Shown in pieces: positions 22,395 through 28,630 of a stretch of 42,635 nucleotides of DNA; the stretch's first letter is position 1, and every line of letters begins with the position of its first letter. The position numbers were made by a program, and so were the translations under genes. This DNA comes from a virus, in the IMG/VR virus record IMGVR_UViG_3300032668_000728, positions 1 through 42,635 of that record. The stretch is one strand, 5' to 3'. The notes under the pieces were generated by a model. The model had not been told where the DNA came from. It searched no databases and saw nothing but the letters and a program-made list of their open reading frames with translations.

Positions 22395-23304
22395 TTTCTG
22401 GTTCCCAATTATAAATTATATATTTGTCTCTCCATTGCGGAGTTGCTTGTTCGTAATTTTCTATTAGACTGTCTACTATTGTAGCAGGTGTTTCAGTGAA
22501 TGTAAAGTCAAATGTCTGTTCAAACAGTGTGGTATCTAATGCAAAGTCATAGGCATTGGCAGTTATGCCTCGGTCGATGATTTCAGCATTAAGTTTTTGA
22601 CTGACTGCTTGAGCTATAGCGCCTACAGTGCTGTTGAAACTGGCTAGATTGTAAATACCTGCTACTGGTTGTTCAATGCAACGAACTACTGCACGGCATA
22701 GGTCTTCTATGCCCAACATAGCACGGCTAATATGGCGGTTCGTTACCTGTATACCTGTTCCATTCTGCACACTGTGATACATACTGTTGATCATAACATC
22801 AACACGTAGATTAGGACTATAACCGTTCACTGTGCCAAAGCGTAGGCCAATTACCCGACGACCTTTAAGATTAGCAATAGTAGCCTGTTGATCTAATGCG
22901 TATTTTGTTACATCATAGTTGTTAACAGGTGTAAAGTGTGTGTTGGCTTCACTGTGTTGCTCGCCAGGTTTACTATTACCGTAGACACTGGCTGAACTAG
23001 CATAGATAATCAGTTGATTGTCTGTTTTATCTAACAGGTCAGTGAAGTTAGTTACATTGTTTAGCCAAGGACCAGACAGTGCGCCGAGACAGCTAGGCAC
23101 ACTTGGGTGCCCAGCCAAGACCACAATTACTTCAAACTCTGCTAGTTCTTCTCTGGTGTATTTGTGATAGTCACGACGGTTGCTAGTTTCGTCGTGAGCA
23201 AACCAACAGATATCATTGGTTTTAACAAAATGATGTTCACGTAGAACTTGTCGTAGTCTAGATCCAATGTAGCCATTGCCACCTAAGATTAAGATCTTCT
23301 TCAT
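22375..23304 (-). CDS. NAD-dependent sugar epimerase/reductase
   Basis: This 309-residue short-chain dehydrogenase of the extended type has GGNGYIG (8-14), SSASVYG with the catalytic serine, and YDVTKYALD with the Y-x-x-x-K pair. It probably epimerises or reduces an NDP-keto-sugar. The ATG/TGA overlap with the next gene and the 20-base overlap with the methyltransferase gene support one operon. The exact reaction is unknown. Confidence 0.85.
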   Translation of the reverse strand: MKKILILGGNGYIGSRLRQVLREHHFVKTNDICWFAHDETSNRRDYHKYTREELAEFEVIVVLAGHPSVPSCLGALSGPWLNNVTNFTDLLDKTDNQLIIYASSASVYGNSKPGEQHSEANTHFTPVNNYDVTKYALDQQATIANLKGRRVIGLRFGTVNGYSPNLRVDVMINSMYHSVQNGTGIQVTNRHISRAMLGIEDLCRAVVRCIEQPVAGIYNLASFNSTVGAIAQAVSQKLNAEIIDRGITANAYDFALDTTLFEQTFDFTFTETPATIVDSLIENYEQATPQWRDKYIIYNWEPENAYQQR

Positions 23305-24044
23305 CAGTCAATGATCATCATGCCATTAGGTGCAATGTTACCCTGTAGTCCCACAGTTTCAAGTTCAACTAACTTGTCCTTGGGAATAAACTTGGCCATA
23401 GCATGTTCATTGTCAATGTATTTGCCACTGTTGAACAATGGGATCATTGTGCCAATAATATTTTGATATAGTTTTACAGTATCTTCAAATAGATCAGGTG
23501 TAAATGACCATAAGCGAGTTTGTAGTAGTGTGTTTACTCCAGTGTCTGCTGGATTAATCCAACTTGGCTGAGATTTTTTAAACACATATTTGCCTTTGGT
23601 ATCTGCATTGTCAAACTTAGTAATATCAAATTTATCTGTGACTTGATAGCGACCACTTAGTTTGAAAATGCGTGCTGATGCTGAGACTTCATTCATAATG
23701 TCACTGTCGCTGGCAATGTAGTTCAGAGCCTTGAGCATACCCAATGCTTCCATGGCGTTCTTACCAATGTCATAGTTGCTGACATTGTTATGAAAGTATT
23801 TGATATCGTCGTCATCACTGTTGTCAATGTAGTAGTCAACTAGATCAATTAGTTCATTGAACTCATCGCTGTCGTCATTTTGTACATCAACTTTACTGTT
23901 GTCTACTAGAATAACTACAGCGCCAGGAATGTATTGTTTAGCACTTTTAGCAGTTTCTAATGTCTGTGCAATACGTTCTGCTGGCTTATAGATACCATAG
24001 TTGCTGTAAACCGCTGATGTTAGTAATACAATATTTTTACTCAT
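23304..24044 (-). CDS. Putative glycosyltransferase-like protein
   Basis: This 246-residue protein has a mixed alpha/beta start (NIVLLTSAVYSNYGIYKPAERI) and a central SARIFKLSGRYQVTD block, a pattern seen in phage- and LPS-related glycosyltransferases. It is acidic in the middle (DNSDDDDIKYF). It lies between the epimerase and the dehydratase genes. The activity is inferred from location and that short block, so confidence is modest. Confidence 0.55.
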   Translation of the reverse strand: MSKNIVLLTSAVYSNYGIYKPAERIAQTLETAKSAKQYIPGAVVILVDNSKVDVQNDDSDEFNELIDLVDYYIDNSDDDDIKYFHNNVSNYDIGKNAMEALGMLKALNYIASDSDIMNEVSASARIFKLSGRYQVTDKFDITKFDNADTKGKYVFKKSQPSWINPADTGVNTLLQTRLWSFTPDLFEDTVKLYQNIIGTMIPLFNSGKYIDNEHAMAKFIPKDKLVELETVGLQGNIAPNGMMIID

Positions 24045-24053
24045 AATTTTTCC

Positions 24054-25085
24054 TTATTCGCAACGTAACCAGCGTTCATTAGCCAGTGTCCATTGTACTA
24101 CTTCACCAATACGATCTGTTAGACTAACCTTAGGTTCCCAACCTAAACTGCGCATGTAGTCACCGCTGAGAGCATAACGTAGGTCATGTCCTGGGCGTGA
24201 GCTATGGAAGTCAACCATTTCGTACTTCAATTCTTTTCCTTGCGCATCAGCAATGATCTGAGCTAGTTGCAGATTGTTAATTTCTTGTTTGCCTACTAGG
24301 TTAAACTTAGGACATTTAGCATCACCGTAGTCTGGTTCTAGTTTCGTGTCATCTAAGCCCAGCAAGAACAACATAGCATCAGCTACATCTGCCGCATGGA
24401 TATAGTAACGACTACCTGGAATAGTACGACTAGCATCACTGTGAATAGTAATAGTATCTCCATCGTTTACCTTACGAATACACATAGGAATAAACTTCTC
24501 TGGGTGTTGGCGTTGACCAAACACGTTCATTGTATGTGTGATGTAGATAGGCATCTTGTAGGTGTTTTCAAATGCTACTGCTAGTTCTTCACCACCAGCT
24601 TTAGTTGCTGAGTATGGATTTGAACTGTTATAACGATCACGCTCACCATAGTTAACGCCAACTGGTGCTGGACCAAACACTTCATCTGTTGAGAAGTAAA
24701 TGAAACGTTCCAAGTTAGGTAGTTTACGTGCGAACTCTAAGATGTGGCCTGTACCAACAACGTTGTCCCAAACAAATTCCATCGGAAACTCAATACTACG
24801 GTCAACATGTGATCCTGCCGCTAGATGTAACACATAGTTTACATCGCCCACATCACGAGCAACCATTGGGTTAAGTTCTGCACGTAGATCGTGGAATACT
24901 ACTTTGACACGCTTACGAATTTCAGGATCTAATTCCTGTGCCATATCATTTAGGCGATTAAGATTACCTGAGAAGTCCAAACGGTCTAGGCTGACCACAT
25001 TCCAATCTGTTTCTCTTAGGATTTTTTCAATAACGTGGTGTGCAATAAATCCTGCACCGCCAGTCACTAGAACGGTTTTTGACAT
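24054..25085 (-). CDS. dTDP-glucose 4,6-dehydratase-like enzyme
   Basis: With ATG at 25083-25085 (GGAGATATCA upstream) the product is 343 residues; an in-frame ATG at 25097 lies within that ribosome-binding site. The sequence has TGGAGFIAHH (NAD site), FSTDEVFGP (catalytic T, D and E), PYSATKAG (Y-x-x-x-K) and HVDRSIEFP, the RfbB family motifs. It converts an NDP-glucose-like sugar to the 4-keto-6-deoxy form. It is the first gene of the operon that ends at 18718. A late box in a hairpin lies 35-57 bases upstream. Confidence 0.88.
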   Translation of the reverse strand: MSKTVLVTGGAGFIAHHVIEKILRETDWNVVSLDRLDFSGNLNRLNDMAQELDPEIRKRVKVVFHDLRAELNPMVARDVGDVNYVLHLAAGSHVDRSIEFPMEFVWDNVVGTGHILEFARKLPNLERFIYFSTDEVFGPAPVGVNYGERDRYNSSNPYSATKAGGEELAVAFENTYKMPIYITHTMNVFGQRQHPEKFIPMCIRKVNDGDTITIHSDASRTIPGSRYYIHAADVADAMLFLLGLDDTKLEPDYGDAKCPKFNLVGKQEINNLQLAQIIADAQGKELKYEMVDFHSSRPGHDLRYALSGDYMRSLGWEPKVSLTDRIGEVVQWTLANERWLRCE

Positions 25086-25117
25086 TGATATCTCCAAATA
25101 TTGTTGAATTTTGCTGC

Positions 25118-25142
25118 TTTTTAGTATTTATTTTACTAAAAA
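25118..25142 (-). promoter_or_regulatory. Late promoter box inside a perfect hairpin
   Basis: TTTTTAGTA / TACTAAAAA (9 bp, 7-base loop) brackets an ATAAATA box (25125-25131) upstream of the dehydratase gene. Confidence 0.6.
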
Positions 25143-25159
25143 CTGGCAGAAAAATATTG

Positions 25160-25321
25160 TTATGCTACAGTATTAGCTACTTTAGCTTCAACGTATTCTT
25201 TGATAAAGCGCACAGCTTTACGGCTGCTGTCAAATACATACTCTAGGGTTTCTTCTTCAGGTGTTGTTAAGATTACAACAAACCCGTTTGTTACTTTACG
25301 AATTTCAATTGAATTAAACAT
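25160..25321 (-). CDS. Small early protein
   Basis: This 53-residue protein has a beta-like N-terminus (MFNSIEIRKVTNGFVVILTT) and a helical C-terminus (SSRKAVRFIKEYVEAKVA). It is below the usual size cut-off for annotation. It has its own near-consensus early promoter and follows a terminator. No family is recognised; it may be a host-takeover protein. Confidence 0.6.
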   Translation of the reverse strand: MFNSIEIRKVTNGFVVILTTPEEETLEYVFDSSRKAVRFIKEYVEAKVANTVA

Positions 25322-25356
25322 TTTATTACTCCATAATTATAGATTGTTACTGTATA

Positions 25357-25386
25357 ACTATAACATAGAATAATAGGTGTTGTCAA
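25357..25386 (-). promoter_or_regulatory. Early sigma70 promoter
   Basis: TTGACA (25381-25386), 18-base spacer, TATAGT (25357-25362), immediately after the terminator of the peroxiredoxin unit. Confidence 0.75.
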
Positions 25387-25388
25387 CA

Positions 25389-25414
25389 AAAAAGCCCACT
25401 TACGTGAGCTTTTT
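25389..25414 (-). terminator. Rho-independent terminator after peroxiredoxin
   Basis: Minus-strand stem of 11 bp (one T-G wobble), 4-base loop, then a run of T. It separates the peroxiredoxin unit from the next early promoter, which it nearly touches. Confidence 0.8.
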
Positions 25415-25426
25415 GGTTAAATTAGA

Positions 25427-25501
25427 CTATCTGCAAGGGCAATTATCAAAGCCACGGCTTCTACAATAATCAGCATAGTCTTCAAACTCCCTGTTGGTCA
25501 T
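25427..25501 (-). CDS. Possible 24-residue cysteine-containing peptide
   Basis: A short frame begins one base after the peroxiredoxin stop (TAA-C-ATG) and encodes a polar peptide with three cysteines in its last half (YCRSRGFDNCPCR), ending in TAG. There is no strong ribosome-binding site, so it depends on coupling. It could be chance. Confidence 0.35.
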   Translation of the reverse strand: MTNREFEDYADYCRSRGFDNCPCR

Positions 25502-25502
25502 G

Positions 25503-26069
25503 TTATAGTTTACCTACTAGATCCAAACTTGGTGCTAGTGTAGCCGCACCTTCTTGCCATTTAGCTGGGCATACTTCACCTGGATGCTCACGTGTATACT
25601 TTGCCGCTTTAACTTTACGTAGCAACTCTTTTGCGTCACGGCCAACACCGCCTGGATTGATTTCAATGATTTGTACACGACCGTCTGGGTCAATAACAAA
25701 TGTACCACGGTCAGCAAGACCTTCACCTTCAATTAGTACACCAAACTGTGTAGCCAATTGATGATTAGGGTCGCCAATCATTGTGTATGTGATGCCGCGG
25801 ATTGTGTCTGTAGCATCTGCCCATGCTTTGTGTACAAAGTGTGTGTCTGTGCTTACGCTGTATACTTCTACCCCCATAGCTTTAAAATCACTTGCATAAA
25901 CGTCTTGTAGGTCTGCTAGTTCTGTTGGGCAGACAAATGTAAAGTCTGCTGGGTAAAAGAACACAATGCTCCATTTACCTTGTAGATCTTGCTCTGTAAC
26001 TTCTACAAACTTGCCTTGACTGTATGCTTGCGCTTTAAACGGTTGTACCTCTTTGCCAATTAAACTCAT
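25503..26069 (-). CDS. ahpC: 2-Cys peroxiredoxin (AhpC type)
   Basis: This 188-residue protein has the peroxidatic centre FTFVCPTEL (C47) and the resolving cysteine in GEVCPAKW (C167), both as in bacterial AhpC. It reduces peroxides; the reductase partner (AhpF) must come from the host. Length is normal. It has its own promoter and terminator. In a phage it is a metabolic helper gene, plausibly protecting infected cells where methanol oxidation or light produces peroxide (inferred). Confidence 0.95.
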   Translation of the reverse strand: MSLIGKEVQPFKAQAYSQGKFVEVTEQDLQGKWSIVFFYPADFTFVCPTELADLQDVYASDFKAMGVEVYSVSTDTHFVHKAWADATDTIRGITYTMIGDPNHQLATQFGVLIEGEGLADRGTFVIDPDGRVQIIEINPGGVGRDAKELLRKVKAAKYTREHPGEVCPAKWQEGAATLAPSLDLVGKL

Positions 26070-26092
26070 ATTACTCTCCTAATTAAAAATAT

Positions 26093-26122
26093 ATTATAAC
26101 ACTTATTAAACTTCATTGTCTA
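26093..26122 (-). promoter_or_regulatory. Early promoter of peroxiredoxin
   Basis: TAGACA (26117-26122), 18-base spacer, TATAAT (26093-26098); the gene start is 24 bases farther on, with a TTAGGAGAG ribosome-binding site. Confidence 0.75.
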
Positions 26123-26174
26123 ATTAAATTTTCTTATACCTACCATTAAAAAAATTTATAACCCTTATTCGTGA

Positions 26175-26198
26175 CAAAAGCACCCTGAGGTGCTTTTG
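26175..26198 (-). terminator. Terminator after pqqA
   Basis: Perfect 10-bp stem CAAAAGCACC / GGTGCTTTTG with a CTGA loop, 21 bases past the pqqA stop codon. It isolates pqqA from the peroxiredoxin gene. It lacks a long U-tract beyond the stem (the TTTT is in the stem), so it may be moderate in strength. Confidence 0.75.
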
Positions 26199-26219
26199 CT
26201 TGTGTAGTACGAACAATAA

Positions 26220-26291
26220 TTACTTGTTCATTACATACATTGTTACTTCAAACCCAAAACGCATTTCAGTAGCTGCTGGTTTAGTCCACAT
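26220..26291 (-). CDS. pqqA: PqqA, pyrroloquinoline quinone precursor peptide
   Basis: This is a 23-residue frame. It opens MWTKP, continues with the arginine/phenylalanine core (EMRFGF) and ends EVTMYVMNK. The glutamate at 15 and tyrosine at 19 are exactly where PqqA has the two residues that PqqE cross-links to make PQQ. The order matches known 23-residue PqqA peptides (MW-K-P start, GFEVT-Y). AGGAGATATACT is a good ribosome-binding site. PQQ is the cofactor of methanol dehydrogenases, so the phage may raise the supply of precursor; the modifying genes pqqBCDE are not here and must be host-encoded. A terminator follows and a hairpin lies in the leader. It is far too short for ordinary gene finders. 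Confidence 0.93.
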   Translation of the reverse strand: MWTKPAATEMRFGFEVTMYVMNK

Positions 26292-26318
26292 AGTATATCT
26301 CCTAAGTAAGTTATTAAA

Positions 26319-26346
26319 AGTACCACAACATTGTTCTGTTGTTACT
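26319..26346 (-). other. Leader hairpin of pqqA
   Basis: On the minus strand AGTA-ACAACA pairs with TGTTGT-GG-TACT (10 bp with a 2-base bulge, loop GAACAA), about 28 bases upstream of the start codon. A clear consensus promoter is not visible in 26292-26414; TATATG/TATAAG near 26354-26364 are weak candidates. A 12-base palindrome lies at 26397-26408. Confidence 0.5.
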
Positions 26347-26414
26347 AGTACTTATACATATAGTAACACCAAAAACGCCTAAAAAACATACTGAAAATCA
26401 TTAATGATAGATAG

Positions 26415-26591
26415 TCAATTTACGATGTCAGCATATTTTAACCTAAAGTAAGTTTCTGTTGGGCCAGGTTCTATAATATCTATAGTATAGCCACGAGAAC
26501 TTTTATGAAACGGACCGTGTTTAATGTTATTATCTTTGATGATCTGTTGAAACTCACGTAGCTCGTTGTGCTTAATAGTTATCGTCATCAT
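26415..26591 (-). CDS. Small hypothetical protein
   Basis: This 58-residue protein (MMTITIKHNELREFQQIIKD...) is below usual annotation size. Its ATG lies inside the acidic 3' end of the upstream gene (20-base overlap) and GAGGA occurs 9-13 bases before it, so coupling is likely. Sequence is mixed helix then beta (YTIDIIEPGPTETYFRLKYA). No family is recognised. It is followed by the pqqA leader. Confidence 0.55.
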   Translation of the reverse strand: MMTITIKHNELREFQQIIKDNNIKHGPFHKSSRGYTIDIIEPGPTETYFRLKYADIVN

Positions 26592-27060
26592 CGTCTAGAT
26601 CCTCGTCTTCATACTCCCAAATTTCTTCACCGCTGGCATAGTCAAAGTAGTATTTCTCGTTAGGTACTAACAAGCGGAATTGACCAGCATACTTAAGAGC
26701 CGCTATGAGTGCTTCATTTTTATCTGTTAGGTCACAGATAATAAAGCTACTACCACAGCCACCATGGACATGTTTGATTTCGCTGTGTTGAAATTCATCT
26801 GCTAATAAAGCATTATGAAAATTTCCACGATTGCCGGCAATGATACGATTGGCAATGAATGGATGTGGTAAACGTCTATCTAATAGGCCTAACTTACTAA
26901 GTGTGGCATTATTATCACGGTCAATACTTAACTTACAATGCTTAAATTTTAGGGAACCCTTGGTATGCGGATTGTCACTCGTTTCCTTTGTGCTCCAAGG
27001 AATTTCTGCTGATACATGATTTACATAAAATGTAACACCATGACTTTTGATACACCACAT
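26572..27060 (-). CDS. Hypothetical protein with acidic tail
   Basis: This 162-residue protein is basic/histidine-rich in the first two thirds and ends in a strongly acidic tail (EYEDEDLDDDDDNY). The central HVHGGCGSSFIICDLTDKNEALIAALKYAG looks like a compact alpha/beta domain. No catalytic motif is certain. The acidic tail is encoded by the region that also contains the ribosome-binding site and start of the next gene. AGAGGA lies about 15 bases upstream of the ATG at 27060. Confidence 0.6.
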   Translation of the reverse strand: MWCIKSHGVTFYVNHVSAEIPWSTKETSDNPHTKGSLKFKHCKLSIDRDNNATLSKLGLLDRRLPHPFIANRIIAGNRGNFHNALLADEFQHSEIKHVHGGCGSSFIICDLTDKNEALIAALKYAGQFRLLVPNEKYYFDYASGEEIWEYEDEDLDDDDDNY

Positions 27061-27142
27061 TGGAACCGTTGGATCCTCTAGGTGTTTTTTGTTAAAATGA
27101 AAAACTACGTCTTTACAACTATACTCAATCTATAACATTTTA

Positions 27143-27334
27143 TTACTCTCCTTGTTTATCAAGATACTTTCTTGTATCTGCTCTGGTATTTATACCGTAC
27201 ATTTCTGCTGTTACTAAACTAGACAAATCCTGTGGAGAACAAACTTCTGCAAATCCTACTCCTAACTTCTTAGCACGTGGTACTACTTCGTTAAGTAAAA
27301 TCTTTGCTGTAAGTTGAGCGTATTGTTTGTCCAT
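27143..27334 (-). CDS. Small hypothetical protein downstream of the tRNA
   Basis: This 63-residue helical protein (MDKQYAQLTAKILLNEVVPRAKKLG...) has a ribosome-binding site AAAGGATTAT just beyond the CCA end of the tRNA, so the tRNA and this gene share one early transcript. The C-terminal GINTRADTRKYLDKQGE is polar. No family is recognised. Confidence 0.65.
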   Translation of the reverse strand: MDKQYAQLTAKILLNEVVPRAKKLGVGFAEVCSPQDLSSLVTAEMYGINTRADTRKYLDKQGE

Positions 27335-27344
27335 ATAATCCTTT

Positions 27345-27418
27345 TGGTGCAGTTGACGGGAGTCAAACCCGTTACCAGGAGTTTTAGAGGCTCTTGCTAT
27401 TCGATCAGCTTCAACTGC
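27345..27418 (-). tRNA. tRNA or tRNA-like RNA with anticodon CUA
   Basis: A 74-base cloverleaf with encoded CCA. Acceptor stem GCAGTTG/CAACTGC is perfect and the discriminator is A. The T arm ACGGG-TTTGACT-CCCGT is perfect and the D arm GCTG-ATCGAA-TAGC is short. By standard numbering the anticodon loop is CTCTAAA, giving CUA, which reads the amber codon UAG. The anticodon stem is weak (A-C mismatches at 27-43 and 31-39), position 8 is A instead of U, and 19/56 is A/U instead of G/C. It is transcribed from a consensus promoter whose start point falls 2-3 bases before the 5' end. Some identity details are inferred. Confidence 0.75.
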
Positions 27419-27427
27419 AATACATAT

Positions 27428-27456
27428 ATTATATAATTAAATTATTTCATTGTCAA
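27428..27456 (-). promoter_or_regulatory. Early sigma70 promoter of the tRNA
   Basis: TTGACA (27451-27456), 17-base spacer, TATAAT (27428-27433), a perfect consensus 9 bases from the mature tRNA 5' end. Confidence 0.85.
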
Positions 27457-27485
27457 GAAAAATTTTACCAAGGTCTGTCTCAGCC

Positions 27486-27492
27486 GTAAATA
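27486..27492 (+). promoter_or_regulatory. Possible late promoter box
   Basis: GTAAATA on the plus strand followed by CTATTAC, 20 bases before the ATG of the gene at 27513. It differs by one base from the ATAAATA form used elsewhere. Confidence 0.4.
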
Positions 27493-27512
27493 CTATTACA
27501 AAGGAGATTTAC

Positions 27513-27878
27513 ATGATTAAATTTATCAAGAAACTTTTATTTGGTACACCAACTGCACCAGCAAAAGTTGAAGCACCTTATAAAGTTGAACCAGTATCAA
27601 CAGCCGCTGACTTTGTAGTAGCCTCTGCTACAAGTAATGTACCTAATGTTACTGCATCAGCACCAACAGCTACGTACATTCCGCCAGCTAAACCAGCTAA
27701 CCGCAAGGTTCGTGCTGTTACTGAACCAGTTAAGGAAGGTAACACCAAAGGTGGCAATGGTATTGTTAAAAAACAAACACCAACTGCAAAACCACCAGCA
27801 CCACCAGCACCAAGTGCTACAAAGCCTGCAGGTAAATCACGCAAACCATACCGTGGTAAACCTAAAGCTAAGAAGTAA
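27513..27878 (+). CDS. Ala/Pro/Lys-rich protein
   Basis: This 121-residue protein starts MIKFIKKLLFGTPTAPAKVEAPYK and is dominated by alanine, proline, threonine and lysine, ending in a very basic tail (KSRKPYRGKPKAKK). It looks like an intrinsically disordered DNA- or RNA-binding or structural protein. AAGGAGATTTAC is a strong ribosome-binding site for the ATG at 27513; an earlier in-frame ATG is less well placed. It is one of two plus-strand genes, faces the tRNA unit divergently and ends at a strong terminator. No family is recognised. Confidence 0.7.
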   Translation: MIKFIKKLLFGTPTAPAKVEAPYKVEPVSTAADFVVASATSNVPNVTASAPTATYIPPAKPANRKVRAVTEPVKEGNTKGGNGIVKKQTPTAKPPAPPAPSATKPAGKSRKPYRGKPKAKK

Positions 27879-27880
27879 AG

Positions 27881-27904
27881 AAAAAGCCCCGGAAGGGGCT
27901 TTTT
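27881..27904. terminator. Bidirectional terminator
   Basis: Perfect 10-bp stem AAAAAGCCCC / GGGGCTTTTT with a GGAA loop between the convergent genes ending at 27878 (+) and 27933 (-). Runs of T follow on both strands. Confidence 0.9.
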
Positions 27905-27932
27905 TGTGACTACGGGTTGTGTTACTAGTCTA

Positions 27933-28523
27933 TTACTTGAATGAGTATGTGTAGTTAACACCAACTGTATCGTATGTGCTATCACCACGTTCCATAGCAT
28001 ACTTAATACCTACAGCATGTTCTGGAGTAATTGCGTATTTTGCACCAATTGAAGTTTCCCAAGTTTTGTAACCATAACCTGTATGGCCATCTAGGTTTTC
28101 ATTGAATGGTGTACGTAGACGTTCTTGAACAAACGCAGTTAGGCCAGGCATAACTGTGTATTTTGCGCCTACATCAGCACGGTAGTAGATAAAGTTTGTA
28201 GTTGATTTATCTTTCTCACCAACTGCTAGCCCTGCGTATGGAGTAACACCATACCATGTGCCAATATCCTTAACTGCACCAATCTGTACTAGACCTTCGT
28301 GTGCGCCACCGTTAACAGTTTCATCTTCCATACGACCTTCAACTTTCCAGCCGTTGCCATAGTCATGGCCTAGTGTAATACCATAAACTGTATGGTTGTT
28401 TGTTGAATTAACTTTGTCTTTAAAGTCAATTGATGGACTAGCATAGTTATATGCTCCGTCAGCAAATGCTGATACTGATACAAACAATCCTGCTAATAGT
28501 GTTGCTAATAAAGTTTTTTTCAT
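27933..28523 (-). CDS. Outer-membrane beta-barrel protein
   Basis: This 196-residue protein starts at ATG 28521-28523 after AAGAGGAAAGAGTA. It has a signal peptide (MKKTLLATLLAGLFVSVSAFA, residues 1-21), then alternating beta-strands rich in glycine, tyrosine and threonine, ending in YTYSFK, a barrel-like aromatic C-terminus. This resembles small porin-like OMPs. Such proteins are unusual in phages. It may alter host surface permeability, block superinfection by masking receptors, or be a borrowed host gene. An upstream in-frame start would add 13 residues before the signal and is rejected. Confidence 0.8.
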   Translation of the reverse strand: MKKTLLATLLAGLFVSVSAFADGAYNYASPSIDFKDKVNSTNNHTVYGITLGHDYGNGWKVEGRMEDETVNGGAHEGLVQIGAVKDIGTWYGVTPYAGLAVGEKDKSTTNFIYYRADVGAKYTVMPGLTAFVQERLRTPFNENLDGHTGYGYKTWETSIGAKYAITPEHAVGIKYAMERGDSTYDTVGVNYTYSFK

Positions 28524-28553
28524 TACTCTTTCCTCTTGGTTAATTTGTTGCAT

Positions 28554-28585
28554 AAAAGCCACAAAATAAAATTTTGTTGCCTTTT
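28554..28585 (-). terminator. Probable terminator after sahH
   Basis: Minus-strand hairpin with an inner ACAAAAT/ATTTTGT stem, an A-G mismatch, a GC-containing base and a following TTTT, between sahH and the outer-membrane protein gene. It could also be in the leader of the OMP gene, because a TAAATAAA box lies just upstream. Confidence 0.5.
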
Positions 28586-28630
28586 AGCCACGTTTTTATT
28601 TAGTCTTTTTAGTGTTGCAGATATATTACA

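Noticed and set aside
27187-27194. Exact TATAAATA late motif on the minus strand
   Set aside because: It lies inside the coding region of the 63-residue gene with no start codon or gene close downstream; probably chance.
27345-27418. tRNA as a prophage attachment site
   Set aside because: No integrase or lysogeny gene is in the window, and the tRNA has a phage-type promoter.
27578-28000. 140-residue minus-strand frame opposite the Ala/Pro-rich gene
   Set aside because: It is the shadow of a low-complexity coding sequence and runs through the strong terminator at 27881-27904.
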